Source: Mycobacterium spongiae
GTDB lineage: Bacteria > Actinomycetota > Actinomycetes > Mycobacteriales > Mycobacteriaceae
Assembly (NCBI RefSeq): GCF_018278905.1
Contig: NZ_CP046600.1
Coordinates: forward strand, 3,596,001 to 3,660,000
DNA length: 64,000 nt
Direction: 5' to 3'
Of the stretch, positions 47,152-60,135 are shown piece by piece. The notes under the pieces were generated by a model. The model was not told where the DNA came from and searched no databases. It worked only from the letters and a program-made list of their open reading frames with translations. A program made the translations under genes and the position numbers. Numbering within the stretch: position 1 is the first letter of the stretch; every line of letters begins with the position of its first letter.

Positions 47152-47227
47152 CGATCCACAGTCTGCCAGGCAGCTACCCCCCGCGGACCCGCCGAGCGGT
47201 GCCGGGTCGGCGGGCTAAATTGGCGAT

Positions 47228-49228
47228 ATGCGCATTGCTCGCCTGGTTGCGATCATCCTGACAATTCTCAGCATCGGGCTGCTGGCCGCCCCGCCAGCCG
47301 GCGCGCAACCGCCGTTTCGGCTGCCCGACTACGTGACCGACGACGCCGGTGTGCTGACTGCCAGCGATCGCGACGCGGTGAAGTCTGCCGTCAACAGGCT
47401 CTACACCAATCGCCACCTGCGGCTGTGGGTGGTCTATGTCGACGACTTCTCCGGGGATGGCTCGGTCGACTGGGCGCAACGAACCATCGGCCTCAGCGAG
47501 CTTGGTGACCACGACGCGCTGCTCGCGGTTGCCACCAAGGGTCGCGCGTATGCCTTTCTGGTGCCGCCATCGATACCGGGCATCAGCCAGAGTCGGGTCG
47601 ACAAGCTGCGACGCAATCGAATCGAACCGGCGCTCCGCGACGGCGACTGGGGCGGCGCGGCCGTCGCCGCGGCGACAGGGCTCAACAAAGCACCGAGCCC
47701 ATCGAGTCGCAGATTGCTGCTCATCGTGCTCGGCGTCATCGTCGTCGCTGTGGTGGCCTTCGTGATCGTGATGCGCTACCGCGAACGCCGGCGTCGGGCC
47801 CGCGCGCTGGCCGCGGCACGACGCGTGGACCCCACCGACGCGCGGGCATTGGCGGCTGTTCCGTTGGAAGCTCTCGAGGACCTATCCCGATCGATGGTCG
47901 TCGACGTCGACAACGCGTTGCGGACCAGCTCCAACGAGGTCGCGCTGGCGATCGACGAGTTTGGCGAGGAGCGCACCGCACCGTTCACCCAGGCGGTGGA
48001 CAAGGCCAAGGAGGCCTTGTCCCAAGCATTCACGGTGCGCCAACAACTCGACGATGACACACCCGAGACACCGGCACAGCAACGTGAACTGCTCACTCGG
48101 GTAATAGTGTCCGCAGCGCACGCCGACCGCGAGCTCGAGTCACAGACCGAGGCGTTCGAAAAGCTGCGCAATCTGGTGATCAACGCACCGTCCCGGCTCG
48201 ATCTGCTCACCCAGCAGTACGTCGCACTCACCACCCGAATCGCCCCTACCGAGCAGCGCCTTGCCGAGTTGCACACCGAATTCGACGCTGCAGCACTGAC
48301 TTCGGTCTCGGGCAATGTCACAACCGCCACCCAGCGGCTGGCATTCGCCGACCATGCCATCGGTGAGGCGCGTGACCTTGCTGCCCAGCCGGTGAGCGGA
48401 CAGCAGGCCGCGCTGGTCGACGACGTCCGCGCCGCCGAGTCAGCGTTGGGGCAAGCCCGGGCACTGCTGGATGCGGTGGACAGCGCGGCCAGCGACATCC
48501 GCCGTGCAGTCGCGTCGCTGCCAACGATGGTGGCCGACATCCAAGCGAGCATCGCACAGGCCGACGAACAGCTGCAGCAGCAGTCGACGCCGCAATCTCC
48601 ACATATCGGCGACCTCATGGCGGCGCGCGATGCGGCGGCCCGGGCCGTGCATAGTTTCCGCGGCGGCACGGCGACCGATCCGCTGGCCGCGTTCGCGCGG
48701 CTGACCAAAGCCGACGCCGACCTGGACCGCCTCGTGGCTACTCTTGCCGAAGAACAGGCAACCGCCGAACGACTCACCCGTTCGCTCGAGCAGGCGTTAT
48801 TCACCGCGGAGTCGCGGGTACGGGCGGTCTCGGAGTACATCGATACCCGCCGCGGCAGCATCGGACCCGAGGCCCGCACCCGGCTCGCGGAGGCGAAACG
48901 GCAGCTCGAGGCCGCACAGGGACGAAAGTCGACCGACCTCAGCGAGGCGATCGCCTACGCCAATGCGGCGTCCGCGCTGGCAGCCCACGCGCAGTCGCTG
49001 GCCAACGCCGACGTGCGATCGTCGCAGCGCGCCACTACCCGCCGCGGGAGCAACAACGCCGGCGCAGTCCTGGGAGGCATCATCATCGGCGATCTGCTCG
49101 GCCGGGGCATGCGTGGTGGTATGCGCCGCGGGATGGGCGGCTGGAGCCCCACGTCCTTCGGCGGCAGCTCGGGTTCGCCGGGTGGTTCATCCGGCGGCGG
49201 GTTCCTTGGTGGGGGTGGGCGGTTCTAG
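47228..49228 (+). CDS. TPM-domain membrane protein with coiled coil
   Basis: The 666-residue protein has a signal peptide (cleavage near AGA-QPP), a TPM phosphatase domain (residues 30-150: YVTDDAGVLTASDRDAVKSA), one membrane helix (LLLIVLGVIVVAVVAFVIVM), a long helical/coiled-coil part (200-590) and a Gly/Ser-rich tail. It matches Rv2345. TPM proteins are secreted or anchored with the domain outside the membrane. Here the long helical domain would be cytoplasmic and may work in envelope upkeep, which is inference. Confidence 0.88.
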   Translation: MRIARLVAIILTILSIGLLAAPPAGAQPPFRLPDYVTDDAGVLTASDRDAVKSAVNRLYTNRHLRLWVVYVDDFSGDGSVDWAQRTIGLSELGDHDALLAVATKGRAYAFLVPPSIPGISQSRVDKLRRNRIEPALRDGDWGGAAVAAATGLNKAPSPSSRRLLLIVLGVIVVAVVAFVIVMRYRERRRRARALAAARRVDPTDARALAAVPLEALEDLSRSMVVDVDNALRTSSNEVALAIDEFGEERTAPFTQAVDKAKEALSQAFTVRQQLDDDTPETPAQQRELLTRVIVSAAHADRELESQTEAFEKLRNLVINAPSRLDLLTQQYVALTTRIAPTEQRLAELHTEFDAAALTSVSGNVTTATQRLAFADHAIGEARDLAAQPVSGQQAALVDDVRAAESALGQARALLDAVDSAASDIRRAVASLPTMVADIQASIAQADEQLQQQSTPQSPHIGDLMAARDAAARAVHSFRGGTATDPLAAFARLTKADADLDRLVATLAEEQATAERLTRSLEQALFTAESRVRAVSEYIDTRRGSIGPEARTRLAEAKRQLEAAQGRKSTDLSEAIAYANAASALAAHAQSLANADVRSSQRATTRRGSNNAGAVLGGIIIGDLLGRGMRGGMRRGMGGWSPTSFGGSSGSPGGSSGGGFLGGGGRF

Positions 49229-49260
49229 CAGCGCCGTCACCGAGGCTGACGGCGGGCCAC

Positions 49261-52200
49261 CTAAGCGTCGTTGCCGTCCACGCCGCCGGGCAAGGTGCCC
49301 GTGCCGCCTTCGCCGCCGGTGCCTCGGAATCCGTCACCTTGGTTGCCTTGGGCACCGAAGCCGGCGGGGCCGCCGGTCCCGGCGGCGCCTCCGTTGCCGC
49401 CGTTACCGCCGGTGCCATTCGTGCCGACTACCCCACCGTTGCCGCCGTTGCCGCCATTGCCCCCGGACCCGCCGGCACCGCCCCGGGTCGTGAAGGCGTC
49501 GACGCCGCCGCCCTTGCCGCCAGTCCCGCCCTTTCCGCCGTTACCCCCGTCGCCGGCAGCGCCACCGTCGGCACCCGCTCCGCCCTCGCCACCGGTGCCC
49601 GCCGTGCCGCCGGCGCCGCCGAAACCGCCCCTGCCAAGGGTGACTTGACCTGAGGAGTTGGTGGTGTTCAACCCGAGACCGCCCTCACCGCCTTGGCCAC
49701 CGTTGCCACCGATGCCGCCGGTACCGGCAACGCTGGATGCGGTGGTGGCGGCGCCGCCGATACCGCCAGCGCCACCTTCACCGCCCATGCCCCCTCGTCC
49801 GCCGAAAATGAACTGACCGGGGGCGGAGGTGTTGGCGGCGGTACCGCCGGTGCCGCCGGTGCCGCCGGTGCCGCCGGTACCGCCGTCGCCCGCGATGCCG
49901 CCGACACCGCCGGAGCCGGTCGCCCCACCCTGGCCACCGTTACCGCCGGCACCGCCCATACCGCCGTCGTCCGCGAATCTACTGTTGCCGGGGGCGTCGT
50001 TGCCTCTGCCGCCGTTGCCGCCTTGTCCGCCCTTGCCGCCGGTGCCACCGTCTCCGTTGGTGCCACCGGCGCCGGTGTTGCCGCCCTGGCCGCCCATACC
50101 GCCGTCGCCGCCTTTGAAGCCGCTGCCGGTGCCCGCGGCGTCATCGCCGGTAGCGCCAGCACCGCCGTCACCGCCGCGGCCGCCGTCGCCGAAGGCGCCC
50201 ACGTCGCCCGCCGTGGCGCCAAATCCGCTGCCGGCCGCCCCACCGGCGCCGCCGCCACCACCGGCACCGCCCATACCGCCGCCACCGCCGTCCAGACCCA
50301 ACCCCACGCCGCTGCCACCGGCCCCGCCGGTCCCACCGGCACCGCCGCCGCCGCCTTGACCACCGCTACCGGTGGTACCGCCGATACCGGCGTCGCCGCC
50401 ATCACCACCCTGACCGCCCTCACCACCGGCGCCACCGGTCGTGCCCACCTGCCCACCGGCACCGGTCACGCCGTCACCACCCTTGCCGCCCATGCCGCCT
50501 ACGCCGCCGTCGCCCCCGGTCCCAGTCGTCCCCTGCGTAGCGCCTACAGACGAGCCGGCCGACCCGGCGATACCGCCTTGACCGCCGGCACCGCCTTTAC
50601 CGCCGTCCTGACCGGCGCCGCCGTCGCCGCCGGCCCCACCGGCGCCGCCCTCGCCGCCAGTCCCACCGCCGCCGGTGGTACCGCCGACGCCAGATTCACC
50701 ACCCTGTCCGCCCCTACCGCCCATACCACCGGCAAAGCCGTCGCCGCCGTCGACGCCATTGGCGCCTTGGCCCCCTTGCCCACCGGCGCCGCCGTCGCCG
50801 CCGGTGCCCGCGTCACCCGCTGCGGCCGCGGCGCCCGCACCGGCGCCGGCCGCCCCACCAACGCCCGCGTTGCCGCCAAAGCCGCCGTTGCCGCCGTTGG
50901 TGCCGACACCGTTCATGCCGGTCGAACCGGCACCCCCGGTTCCCCCGTGACCGCCGTCTCCGCCGCGGCCACCCGCACCGTTGGTGCCGCCGGTACCGGC
51001 GGCGCCGCCCGCACCGCCCGCACCGCCGCGGCCGCCGTCAAAGCCCCGAGCACCCGCGGCGGCATTACCGCCGTCTCCGCCGGCGCCGCCCATGCCTCCG
51101 GCTCCGCCGTTGCCGCTGCTCCCCGCGGCACCGACCGTCCCCATCACTCCGCCCGCACCACCGGCGCCACCGGCGCCGGCCTCGCCGCCGGTCCCGCCGG
51201 TCCCGCCGAACCCGCCCCGTTGGCCAATGCCCACGCCGCTGGCGCCCTCGCCGCCGGTGCCGCCCATTCCGCCGTCACCGCCGACCCCGCCAGCCCCACC
51301 GGTGCCGAACAGCAGCGCGGTGTTGGCCCCGCCGGCCCCACCTGCCCCACCGGCCCCACCGTCGAAGCCCATCCCGCCGTTGAAGCCCGCCTGGCCGAAC
51401 TGGCCCGGGTTGCCCGCTGCACCGGCGTCACCCATGCCACCAGTACCGCCGGCCCCGCCGGCCCCGCCGGTGCCGAACAGCAGCTGCCGGTTCGCGCCGC
51501 CAGCCCCGCCAGCGCCGCCATCCCCGCCGGACAGGCCCGCCCCGCCCTGGCCACCAACGCCGGCCAGGCCACCGAAGAGCCCATTGGCACCGCCAATCCC
51601 GCCAGCCCCGCCGGCCCCGCCGACAATGATCGCGTCGCCGCCAGCACCGCCGGCCCCGCCAGACCCATACAGGAGTCCGCCTGACCCACCGGCCCCGCCG
51701 GCCTGCCCGGGCGCGCCCGAACCCCCGTCACCACCATGGCCGAACAAGAACCCGGCATCGCCGCCCGCTTGCCCGGTGCCCGGGGCGCCATCGACGCCAT
51801 CACCGATCCACGGACGGCCCAGCAGCGCCTCGGTGGGTGCGTTGACCACCTGCAGCACGTTCTGCTCGATGGTCCGCAATAGCGGAGATTGCCCATTGAT
51901 TCCGAAGAAGCCGGAGATGTTGTGGCCGACGTTGGCGGCGCCGGAGATCAGGTCGGGTGTGGCGAGGTTGGCGGTGCCGGTGTTGAACAGGCCGGAGATG
52001 TAGGTGCCGAGATTGGTGATGCCCGATAGGTGGCTGCCGACGTTTTCGAAGCCGGAGTTGAAGTCGCCGCCGTGGTTGAAGAAGCCTGAGGTGCCGGTTC
52101 CGGAGTTGCCGAAGCCCGAGGAACCACCCGCGCCGGTGTTGAACAAGCCCGACGACACGCCAACGGTGTTGTTGAACAGGCCCGGATGGAACTCGAAGAA

Positions 52201-55200
52201 TATGGTTTCCCCGGTGAACACCTGCCCGTAGAAGATCGCGGGAACGTCGGCCTCGATGGGGATGCCTTCGGTGTAGATGAGGCTGCTTTCCACCGGGATC
52301 GAGATGGCGAACGCGGGGTTGATGTCATCGACCTTCCAGAACGCACCGATATTGCGGTCACCCTCGATGAACAAGCCCGTGTTGAGATCGCCGGAGTTGA
52401 AGAATCCGGTGTTGATATCACCGGCGTTGTAGCTCCCGGTGTTGGTGTCGCCGACGTTGTACTCGCCGGTGTTGTAGCTCCCCACGTTGTAGTTACCGGT
52501 GTTGTGGTCACCAACGTTGAAGCCACCGAAGTTGAAACTGCCGGAGTTAAACCAGCCGGTGTTGTAGCTACCGGAGTTGAACAACCCGGTATTGCCGGTG
52601 CCCGCGTTGAACACGCCGGTGTTACCGACACCGGAGTTGAACAAACCGGTGTTACCGACACCGGAGTTGAGCCCACCAAAGCCGATCTGGTTGTCGCCGG
52701 TGAGCCCGATACCGATGTTGCCGCTGCCGGTGTTGGCCAGCCCGAAGTTGCCATCACCGGTGTTGGCCAACCCGAAGTTGAAACTACCGTTGTTACCGAA
52801 ACCGATGTTGAGGCTGCCCAGGTTGGCGCTGCCGTAGTTGTTGAAACCGAAGTTGGCCGCACCGAAGTTCGAGCTGCCGAGGTTGGCGTTGCCGATATTG
52901 AAACTGCCCCAGCTGCCGCTGCCGAAGTTGGAGTCACCGATATTGCCATGACCCACATTGAGCGCACCCACGTTGCCAAAACCGAAGTTCTGGAAATCAA
53001 GGGGCCCCAGACTGGCCACACCCGACAAGTTCTGCCCGACGTTACCAAAGCCGGAAACAACATCCAGCACACTAGATCCGGCGCCGATCTCGGCTCTATT
53101 GAACACACCCGAGATGTGGTTGCCGAAGTTCAAGATACCCGTAGCGGTCCCGTCGGGATCCGGATGGTTCCCGAAATTCAAGAAACCCGAACTCCCCGTG
53201 CCGAAGTTCCCGATGCCCGAGGACGAACCCCCACCATTATTGAACAAGCCCGACGACGGCTCGGAGGTCTCGAAGTTGAACAAACCCGGCCCGGGCTTGA
53301 TGTCGAGCAGCGTGATCGTCGTGGCCGCCGATATGGGGAAAGCCAGGGTCAACCCGAAATGGCCCTGACTATCGGCCTGCACGAAGAACCCGTTGTTGTA
53401 GTTACCCGAGTTGAACCCACCGGTGTTGACCGACCCGGTGTTGGCGATACCGGTGTTGATGTGACCGGTGTTCCACCCGCCGGTGTTGGTGTTACCCGAG
53501 TTGTAGGCACCGGTGTTGGCGTTGCCGGAGTTGCCCCAACCACTGTTGAGGTCACCGGCGTTCCACCAGCCGGTGTTGGTCGCGCCCGCATTGGCATAGC
53601 CGGTGTTGTAGCTGCCCGTATTGGCCACACCCCAGTTGCCGGTGTCGGAGTTGAACACACCAACGTTGCCGGTACCGGAGTTGGAAACACCCACATTGTT
53701 GGTGCCCGCGTTCCACCAGCCACTGTTTTGGATCGCGGAGTTAAACAGGCCCAGGTTCCCGTCACCGGCGTTGCCCAGCCCGGTGTTGATCAGCCCCGCG
53801 TTCAACACCCCGGCATTACCGCTACCCGCATTGAGGAACCCGGAGTTGCCGGTGCCGGAGTTGAACAAACCGACGTTGCCGACACCGGAGTTGAGCCCGC
53901 CAAAGCCCACCTGATTGGTGCCGGTGAGCCCGATACCGATGTTGCCGCTGCCGGTGTTGGCCAAACCGATGTTGCCATCTCCAGTGTTGGCCAAACCAAA
54001 ATTCAGGCTACCGAAGTTGCCCAACCCGAAATTCGCGTCACCGAAGTTACTGAAACCGCGGTTCAAGCTGCCGAAGTTAGCGCCGCCGATGTTGTTGCTA
54101 CCGGTGTTAGCGCTCCCCAAGTTCCAGTCCCCGATATTGGCGTTGCCAAAGAAGTTATGGCTGCCCTGGTTAGCGTTACCGAAGATGTTCCAATCACCGA
54201 CATTGGCGCTACCGAAGAAGTTCGAAAAACCAACGTTAGCGTCGCCGAGGTTGGTGCTGCCGATGTTACCGCTACCGAAGTTGAAGCCGCCCAGGTTGGC
54301 GCTACCCAGGTTGAAACTACCGATATTAGCGCCACCGGAGAAACCGCTGAAGTTCCACCCGCCGATATTGGCGCTACTGCCAATATTGAGGTTGCCCAGG
54401 TTCGCATTGGCAAACAAGTTGCCAAAACCGATGTTGCCCAAACCAATATTACGGTAAGCGATACCCGCCACGTTCTGGCCCACATGACCCGCACCCGAGA
54501 CAAAGTCCTGCGCCAACAGGCCAGCACCCTCATTGTCGAAACCCGACACCATCGTGGCGTTGAAGTTCAACACGCCCGACACCAACGAGCTACCAAAGTT
54601 CAACAACCCCGAGCCAGACCCGGTGTCGGCATCCATAATATTCAACAACCCCGAAACACCAGCACCAAAGTTACCGAAGCCCGACGAACCACCCTCACCA
54701 ACATTAAAGAAACCCGACGACGGCGACCCCGTCACATTCCCAAACCCCGGCCCACCCTGCAGGTCAAGCAACGTAATCTTGAAAGTACTGGTCTCCACCG
54801 GCACGTTGTCCGGGAACCCGGTAACAAAATCAGGCACAGTACCAATGAACGCCGGATCATTCGTAATTAACGCCAGAGCACCGATCTGCGAGGAGATGTC
54901 TACCTCGATGGCGTAGCCCAAGGACGCATGACCCAGGTCATTGCCCCGCAAGAAAAATCCGTTGCTGCGGTCACCGGAATTGTAGCCGCCGGTGTTGACA
55001 TCACCCGTGTTGTACACACCGGTGTTCGCATGGCCCACATTGTACAAACCCGTATTATGGCTACCCACATTGTAATTGCCGGTATTGAAACTACCCGGGT
55101 TGTAGACACCCGTGTTGTGACTCCCCACGTTATACCCACCGGTGTTGACATCACCCGCATTCCACCAACCCGTGTTGGCCACCCCCGCGTTGCCCCACCC

Positions 55201-58200
55201 AGTGCTGAAACTACCCGAGTTCCACAAACCCCAGTTCCCGTTACCAGAGTTGAACACACCCACATTGCCCGTACCCGAGTTGAACAACCCGATGTTGCCC
55301 GTACCCGAGTTGAACAACCCGATATTCCCACTACCGGAGTTCAGCCCACCAATACCCACCTGATTCGTGCCCGTGAGCCCGATACCAATATTCCCGCTAC
55401 CCGTGTTCGCCAACCCAATATTGCCATCACCCGTATTCCCCAAACCGAAGTTCAAGCCACCCATATTGGCCCAACCGATGTTCAACCCACCCGCATTACC
55501 GAAACCGAAATTACTACTCCCCGCATTACCGCCACCAACATTCCCACTACCCAAGTTCCCCAAACCAAAGTTCAGGCTCCCCAAATTACCACTACCTAAA
55601 TTACTACTCCCCGCATTACCGCTACCAAAATTACCACCCCCAAGATTCCCATCACCAAAATTAAGACTCCCAAGATTACCCCCACCAACATTCAACTCAC
55701 CCACATTCGCAAAACCAAAATTGAACCCCGCGTTGACGAAGCCGGAGATGTTGTGGCCGACGTTGGCGGCGCCGGAGATCAGGTCGGGTGTGGCGAGGTT
55801 GGCGGTGCCGGTGTTGAACAGGCCGGAGATGTAGGTGCCGAGATTGGTGATGCCCGATAGGTGGCTGCCGACGTTTTCGAAGCCGGAGTTGAAGTCGCCG
55901 CCGTGGTTGAAGAAGCCTGAGGTGCCGGTTCCGGAGTTGCCGAAGCCCGAGGAACCACCCGCGCCGGTGTTGAACAAGCCCGACGACACGCCAACGGTGT
56001 TGTTGAACAGGCCCGGATGGAACTCGAAGAATATGGTTTCCCCGGTGAACACCTCGCCGTAGAAGATCGCGGGAACGTCGGCCTCGATGGGGATGCCTTC
56101 GGTGTAGATGAGGCTGCTTTCCACCGGGATCGAGATGGCGAACGCGGGGTTGATGTCATCGACCTTCCAGAACGCACCGATATTGCGGTCACCCTCGATG
56201 AACAAGCCCGTGTTGAGATCGCCGGAGTTGAAGAATCCGGTGTTGATATCACCGGCGTTGTAGCTCCCGGTGTTGGTGTCGCCGACGTTGTACTCGCCGG
56301 TGTTGTAGCTCCCCACGTTGTAGTTACCGGTGTTGTGGTCACCAACGTTGAAGCCACCGAAGTTGAAACTGCCGGAGTTAAACCAGCCGGTGTTGTAGCT
56401 ACCGGAGTTGAACAACCCGGTATTGCCGGTGCCCGCGTTGAACACGCCGGTGTTACCGACACCGGAGTTGAACAAACCGGTGTTACCGACACCGGAGTTG
56501 AGCCCACCAAAGCCGATCTGGTTGTCGCCGGTGAGCCCGATACCGATGTTGCCGCTGCCGGTGTTGGCCAGCCCGAAGTTGCCATCACCGGTGTTGGCCA
56601 ACCCGAAGTTGAAACTACCGTTGTTACCGAAACCGATGTTGAGGCTGCCCAGGTTGGCGCTGCCGTAGTTGTTGAAACCGAAGTTGGCCGCACCGAAGTT
56701 CGAGCTGCCGAGGTTGGCGTTGCCGATATTGAAACTGCCCCAGCTGCCGCTGCCGAAGTTGGAGTCACCGATATTGCCATGACCCACATTGAGCGCACCC
56801 ACGTTGCCAAAACCGAAGTTCTGGAAATCAAGGGGCCCCAGACTGGCCACACCCGACAAGTTCTGCCCGACGTTACCAAAGCCGGAAACAACATCCAGCA
56901 CACTAGATCCGGCGCCGATCTCGGCTCTATTGAACACACCCGAGATGTGGTTGCCGAAGTTCAAGATACCCGTAGCGGTCCCGTCGGGATCCGGATGGTT
57001 CCCGAAATTCAAGAAACCCGAACTCCCCGTGCCGAAGTTCCCGATGCCCGAGGACGAACCCCCACCATTATTGAACAAGCCCGACGACGGCTCGGAGGTC
57101 TCGAAGTTGAACAAACCCGGCCCGGGCTTGATGTCGAGCAGCGTGATCGTCGTGGCCGCCGATATGGGGAAAGCCAGGGTCAACCCGAAATGGCCCTGAC
57201 TATCGGCCTGCACGAAGAACCCGTTGTTGTAGTTACCCGAGTTGAACCCACCGGTGTTGACCGACCCGGTGTTGGCGATACCGGTGTTGATGTGACCGGT
57301 GTTCCACCCGCCGGTGTTGGTGTTACCCGAGTTGTAGGCACCGGTGTTGGCGTTGCCGGAGTTGCCCCAACCACTGTTGAGGTCACCGGCGTTCCACCAG
57401 CCGGTGTTGGTCGCGCCCGCATTGGCATAGCCGGTGTTGTAGCTGCCCGTATTGGCCACACCCCAGTTGCCGGTGTCGGAGTTGAACACACCAACGTTGC
57501 CGGTACCGGAGTTGGAAACACCCACATTGTTGGTGCCCGCGTTCCACCAGCCACTGTTTTGGATCGCGGAGTTAAACAGGCCCAGGTTCCCGTCACCGGC
57601 GTTGCCCAGCCCGGTGTTGATCAGCCCCGCGTTCAACACCCCGGCATTACCGCTACCCGCATTGAGGAACCCGGAGTTGCCGGTGCCGGAGTTGAACAAA
57701 CCGACGTTGCCGACACCGGAGTTGAGCCCGCCAAAGCCCACCTGATTGGTGCCGGTGAGCCCGATACCGATGTTGCCGCTGCCGGTGTTGGCCAAACCGA
57801 TGTTGCCATCTCCAGTGTTGGCCAAACCAAAATTCAGGCTACCGAAGTTGCCCAACCCGAAATTCGCGTCACCGAAGTTACTGAAACCGCGGTTCAAGCT
57901 GCCGAAGTTAGCGCCGCCGATGTTGTTGCTACCGGTGTTAGCGCTCCCCAAGTTCCAGTCCCCGATATTGGCGTTGCCAAAGAAGTTATGGCTGCCCTGG
58001 TTAGCGTTACCGAAGATGTTCCAATCACCGACATTGGCGCTACCGAAGAAGTTCGAAAAACCAACGTTAGCGTCGCCGAGGTTGGTGCTGCCGATGTTAC
58101 CGCTACCGAAGTTGAAGCCGCCCAGGTTGGCGCTACCCAGGTTGAAACTACCGATATTAGCGCCACCGGAGAAACCGCTGAAGTTCCACCCGCCGATATT

Positions 58201-60135
58201 GGCGCTACTGCCAATATTGAGGTTGCCCAGGTTCGCATTGGCAAACAAGTTGCCAAAACCGATGTTGCCCAAACCAATATTACGGTAAGCGATACCCGCC
58301 ACGTTCTGGCCCACATGACCCGCACCCGAGACAAAGTCCTGCGCCAACAGGCCAGCACCCTCATTGTCGAAACCCGACACCATCGTGGCGTTGAAGTTCA
58401 ACACGCCCGACACCAACGAGCTACCAAAGTTCAACAACCCCGAGCCAGACCCGGTGTCGGCATCCATAATATTCAACAACCCCGAAACACCAGCACCAAA
58501 GTTACCGAAGCCCGACGAACCACCCTCACCAACATTAAAGAAACCCGACGACGGCGACCCCGTCACATTCCCAAACCCCGGCCCACCCTGCAGGTCAAGC
58601 AACGTAATCTTGAAAGTACTGGTCTCCACCGGCACGTTGTCCGGGAACCCGGTAACAAAATCAGGCACAGTACCAATGAACGCCGGATCATTCGTAATTA
58701 ACGCCAGAGCACCGATCTGCGAGGAGATGTCTACCTCGATGGCGTAGCCCAAGGACGCATGACCCAGGTCATTGCCCCGCAAGAAAAATCCGTTGCTGCG
58801 GTCACCGGAATTGTAGCCGCCGGTGTTGACATCACCCGTGTTGTACACACCGGTGTTCGCATGGCCCACATTGTACAAACCCGTATTATGGCTACCCACA
58901 TTGTAATTGCCGGTATTGAAACTACCCGGGTTGTAGACACCCGTGTTGTGACTCCCCACGTTATACCCACCGGTGTTGACATCACCCGCATTCCACCAAC
59001 CCGTGTTGGCCACCCCCGCGTTGCCCCACCCAGTGCTGAAACTACCCGAGTTCCACAAACCCCAGTTCCCGTTACCAGAGTTGAACACACCCACATTGCC
59101 CGTACCCGAGTTGAACAACCCGATGTTGCCCGTACCCGAGTTGAACAACCCGATATTCCCACTACCGGAGTTCAGCCCACCAATACCCACCTGATTCGTG
59201 CCCGTGAGCCCGATACCAATATTCCCGCTACCCGTGTTCGCCAACCCAATATTGCCATCACCCGTATTCCCCAAACCGAAGTTCAAGCCACCCATATTGG
59301 CCCAACCGATGTTCAACCCACCCGCATTACCGAAACCGAAATTACTACTCCCCGCATTACCGCCACCAACATTCCCACTACCCAAGTTCCCCAAACCAAA
59401 GTTCAGGCTCCCCAAATTACCACTACCTAAATTACTACTCCCCGCATTACCGCTACCAAAATTACCACCCCCAAGATTCCCATCACCAAAATTAAGACTC
59501 CCAAGATTACCCCCACCAACATTCAACTCACCCACATTCGCAAAACCAAAATTGGGGACGAGGTAGCCCTGATCGCTGATAAGACTTACGGCAGCGCTGC
59601 CCCCCAGCGCCAGAGTCTGCGGCAGCGTAGCGAGCGCCGGGAGGGCCGCAACCGCGGACGACGCGCCGGCGTAATAATTGAACATCGCCGCCACATCGGC
59701 GGCCCACATCTCCTCATACGCGGCCTCAACCGCCGCAATCGCCTGGGTGTTCTGCCCAAATAGATTCGACAACGCCAGCGACACCAACAAAGTTCGGTTA
59801 GCCGCGATCACCGCCGGGGGCACCGTCGCCGTTAACGCCTCCTCGAACACCCCGACCGCCGCGCTGGCCTGCTGGGCCGCCGCCTCGGCGTGGCCCGCCG
59901 CCTCGCTCAACCACGTCACATAGGGCGCCGCGGCGGCCACCATCGCCGCCGCCGCCGCACCCTGCCACGCGCCTTCCACCAAGTCGGTGGTTACCGAGCC
60001 GAATGATGCTGCCGCAGAACCCAATTCGGCGGCTAATCCATCCCACGCCGTTGCTGCCGCAACGAATGGTCCTGAGCCCGGGCCGCCATACATCAATGCT
60101 GAGTTGATCTCCGGCGCCAATACAGGGAAATCCAT
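49261..60135 (-). CDS. giant PPE-MPTR-PGRS chimeric protein
   Basis: This 3,624-residue protein has a PPE-family N-terminus (residues 1-180; the motif is A-P-E at 7-9 in [15 protein letters not shown], and a W-x-G in EGAWQGA). MPTR repeats (N-x-G-x-G-N-x-G type) follow to about 2743, as two near-identical blocks of 1,272 residues. A linker [20 protein letters not shown] with GRPWIGDG (GRPLI-type) then leads to a C-terminal PGRS domain of about 840 residues rich in GGAGG. PPE proteins are secreted by ESX systems with a PE partner, and MPTR and PGRS are repetitive surface-exposed modules. A PGRS tail normally follows a PE domain, not PPE. No PE gene is adjacent. The start lies about 480 bases after esxO. 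Gly-Asn-rich repeats make assembly errors possible. Confidence 0.9.
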   Translation of the reverse strand: MDFPVLAPEINSALMYGGPGSGPFVAAATAWDGLAAELGSAAASFGSVTTDLVEGAWQGAAAAAMVAAAAPYVTWLSEAAGHAEAAAQQASAAVGVFEEALTATVPPAVIAANRTLLVSLALSNLFGQNTQAIAAVEAAYEEMWAADVAAMFNYYAGASSAVAALPALATLPQTLALGGSAAVSLISDQGYLVPNFGFANVGELNVGGGNLGSLNFGDGNLGGGNFGSGNAGSSNLGSGNLGSLNFGLGNLGSGNVGGGNAGSSNFGFGNAGGLNIGWANMGGLNFGLGNTGDGNIGLANTGSGNIGIGLTGTNQVGIGGLNSGSGNIGLFNSGTGNIGLFNSGTGNVGVFNSGNGNWGLWNSGSFSTGWGNAGVANTGWWNAGDVNTGGYNVGSHNTGVYNPGSFNTGNYNVGSHNTGLYNVGHANTGVYNTGDVNTGGYNSGDRSNGFFLRGNDLGHASLGYAIEVDISSQIGALALITNDPAFIGTVPDFVTGFPDNVPVETSTFKITLLDLQGGPGFGNVTGSPSSGFFNVGEGGSSGFGNFGAGVSGLLNIMDADTGSGSGLLNFGSSLVSGVLNFNATMVSGFDNEGAGLLAQDFVSGAGHVGQNVAGIAYRNIGLGNIGFGNLFANANLGNLNIGSSANIGGWNFSGFSGGANIGSFNLGSANLGGFNFGSGNIGSTNLGDANVGFSNFFGSANVGDWNIFGNANQGSHNFFGNANIGDWNLGSANTGSNNIGGANFGSLNRGFSNFGDANFGLGNFGSLNFGLANTGDGNIGLANTGSGNIGIGLTGTNQVGFGGLNSGVGNVGLFNSGTGNSGFLNAGSGNAGVLNAGLINTGLGNAGDGNLGLFNSAIQNSGWWNAGTNNVGVSNSGTGNVGVFNSDTGNWGVANTGSYNTGYANAGATNTGWWNAGDLNSGWGNSGNANTGAYNSGNTNTGGWNTGHINTGIANTGSVNTGGFNSGNYNNGFFVQADSQGHFGLTLAFPISAATTITLLDIKPGPGLFNFETSEPSSGLFNNGGGSSSGIGNFGTGSSGFLNFGNHPDPDGTATGILNFGNHISGVFNRAEIGAGSSVLDVVSGFGNVGQNLSGVASLGPLDFQNFGFGNVGALNVGHGNIGDSNFGSGSWGSFNIGNANLGSSNFGAANFGFNNYGSANLGSLNIGFGNNGSFNFGLANTGDGNFGLANTGSGNIGIGLTGDNQIGFGGLNSGVGNTGLFNSGVGNTGVFNAGTGNTGLFNSGSYNTGWFNSGSFNFGGFNVGDHNTGNYNVGSYNTGEYNVGDTNTGSYNAGDINTGFFNSGDLNTGLFIEGDRNIGAFWKVDDINPAFAISIPVESSLIYTEGIPIEADVPAIFYGEVFTGETIFFEFHPGLFNNTVGVSSGLFNTGAGGSSGFGNSGTGTSGFFNHGGDFNSGFENVGSHLSGITNLGTYISGLFNTGTANLATPDLISGAANVGHNISGFVNAGFNFGFANVGELNVGGGNLGSLNFGDGNLGGGNFGSGNAGSSNLGSGNLGSLNFGLGNLGSGNVGGGNAGSSNFGFGNAGGLNIGWANMGGLNFGLGNTGDGNIGLANTGSGNIGIGLTGTNQVGIGGLNSGSGNIGLFNSGTGNIGLFNSGTGNVGVFNSGNGNWGLWNSGSFSTGWGNAGVANTGWWNAGDVNTGGYNVGSHNTGVYNPGSFNTGNYNVGSHNTGLYNVGHANTGVYNTGDVNTGGYNSGDRSNGFFLRGNDLGHASLGYAIEVDISSQIGALALITNDPAFIGTVPDFVTGFPDNVPVETSTFKITLLDLQGGPGFGNVTGSPSSGFFNVGEGGSSGFGNFGAGVSGLLNIMDADTGSGSGLLNFGSSLVSGVLNFNATMVSGFDNEGAGLLAQDFVSGAGHVGQNVAGIAYRNIGLGNIGFGNLFANANLGNLNIGSSANIGGWNFSGFSGGANIGSFNLGSANLGGFNFGSGNIGSTNLGDANVGFSNFFGSANVGDWNIFGNANQGSHNFFGNANIGDWNLGSANTGSNNIGGANFGSLNRGFSNFGDANFGLGNFGSLNFGLANTGDGNIGLANTGSGNIGIGLTGTNQVGFGGLNSGVGNVGLFNSGTGNSGFLNAGSGNAGVLNAGLINTGLGNAGDGNLGLFNSAIQNSGWWNAGTNNVGVSNSGTGNVGVFNSDTGNWGVANTGSYNTGYANAGATNTGWWNAGDLNSGWGNSGNANTGAYNSGNTNTGGWNTGHINTGIANTGSVNTGGFNSGNYNNGFFVQADSQGHFGLTLAFPISAATTITLLDIKPGPGLFNFETSEPSSGLFNNGGGSSSGIGNFGTGSSGFLNFGNHPDPDGTATGILNFGNHISGVFNRAEIGAGSSVLDVVSGFGNVGQNLSGVASLGPLDFQNFGFGNVGALNVGHGNIGDSNFGSGSWGSFNIGNANLGSSNFGAANFGFNNYGSANLGSLNIGFGNNGSFNFGLANTGDGNFGLANTGSGNIGIGLTGDNQIGFGGLNSGVGNTGLFNSGVGNTGVFNAGTGNTGLFNSGSYNTGWFNSGSFNFGGFNVGDHNTGNYNVGSYNTGEYNVGDTNTGSYNAGDINTGFFNSGDLNTGLFIEGDRNIGAFWKVDDINPAFAISIPVESSLIYTEGIPIEADVPAIFYGQVFTGETIFFEFHPGLFNNTVGVSSGLFNTGAGGSSGFGNSGTGTSGFFNHGGDFNSGFENVGSHLSGITNLGTYISGLFNTGTANLATPDLISGAANVGHNISGFFGINGQSPLLRTIEQNVLQVVNAPTEALLGRPWIGDGVDGAPGTGQAGGDAGFLFGHGGDGGSGAPGQAGGAGGSGGLLYGSGGAGGAGGDAIIVGGAGGAGGIGGANGLFGGLAGVGGQGGAGLSGGDGGAGGAGGANRQLLFGTGGAGGAGGTGGMGDAGAAGNPGQFGQAGFNGGMGFDGGAGGAGGAGGANTALLFGTGGAGGVGGDGGMGGTGGEGASGVGIGQRGGFGGTGGTGGEAGAGGAGGAGGVMGTVGAAGSSGNGGAGGMGGAGGDGGNAAAGARGFDGGRGGAGGAGGAAGTGGTNGAGGRGGDGGHGGTGGAGSTGMNGVGTNGGNGGFGGNAGVGGAAGAGAGAAAAAGDAGTGGDGGAGGQGGQGANGVDGGDGFAGGMGGRGGQGGESGVGGTTGGGGTGGEGGAGGAGGDGGAGQDGGKGGAGGQGGIAGSAGSSVGATQGTTGTGGDGGVGGMGGKGGDGVTGAGGQVGTTGGAGGEGGQGGDGGDAGIGGTTGSGGQGGGGGAGGTGGAGGSGVGLGLDGGGGGMGGAGGGGGAGGAAGSGFGATAGDVGAFGDGGRGGDGGAGATGDDAAGTGSGFKGGDGGMGGQGGNTGAGGTNGDGGTGGKGGQGGNGGRGNDAPGNSRFADDGGMGGAGGNGGQGGATGSGGVGGIAGDGGTGGTGGTGGTGGTAANTSAPGQFIFGGRGGMGGEGGAGGIGGAATTASSVAGTGGIGGNGGQGGEGGLGLNTTNSSGQVTLGRGGFGGAGGTAGTGGEGGAGADGGAAGDGGNGGKGGTGGKGGGVDAFTTRGGAGGSGGNGGNGGNGGVVGTNGTGGNGGNGGAAGTGGPAGFGAQGNQGDGFRGTGGEGGTGTLPGGVDGNDA
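51907..55723 (-). repeat. MPTR block copy 1 of an in-frame 3.8-kb duplication
   Basis: This block is almost identical to 55738-59554, with an offset of 3,831 bases (1,277 codons, in frame). The visible difference is CCTGCCCG near 52218 versus CCTCGCCG near 56049, changing Gln to Glu. The copies encode residues about 1471-2743 and 194-1466 of the PPE protein. Confidence 0.95.
55738..59554 (-). repeat. MPTR block copy 2 of an in-frame 3.8-kb duplication
   Basis: The second copy is separated from the first by 14 bases (55724-55737) coding VNAG. Its upper end joins the PPE domain directly. Confidence 0.95.

Noticed and set aside
49693-51684. 663-codon plus-strand ORF rich in Ala, Gly and Thr
   Set aside because: Antisense shadow of the PGRS-coding strand; GGC/GCC repeats leave all frames open. 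The Pro-rich frames at 49829-50359 and 50981-52003 are rejected for the same reason.
52186-54870. 894-codon plus-strand ORF (and its copy at 56017-58701)
   Set aside because: It is the antisense of the MPTR repeats. The low-complexity TGVG/VGVA-type translation follows from the NxGxGN codons on the other strand.
49261-59554. CRISPR-like reading of the many short repeats
   Set aside because: The repeats are codon-phased protein repeats (MPTR and PGRS) without constant repeats separated by unique spacers; no cas genes are present.
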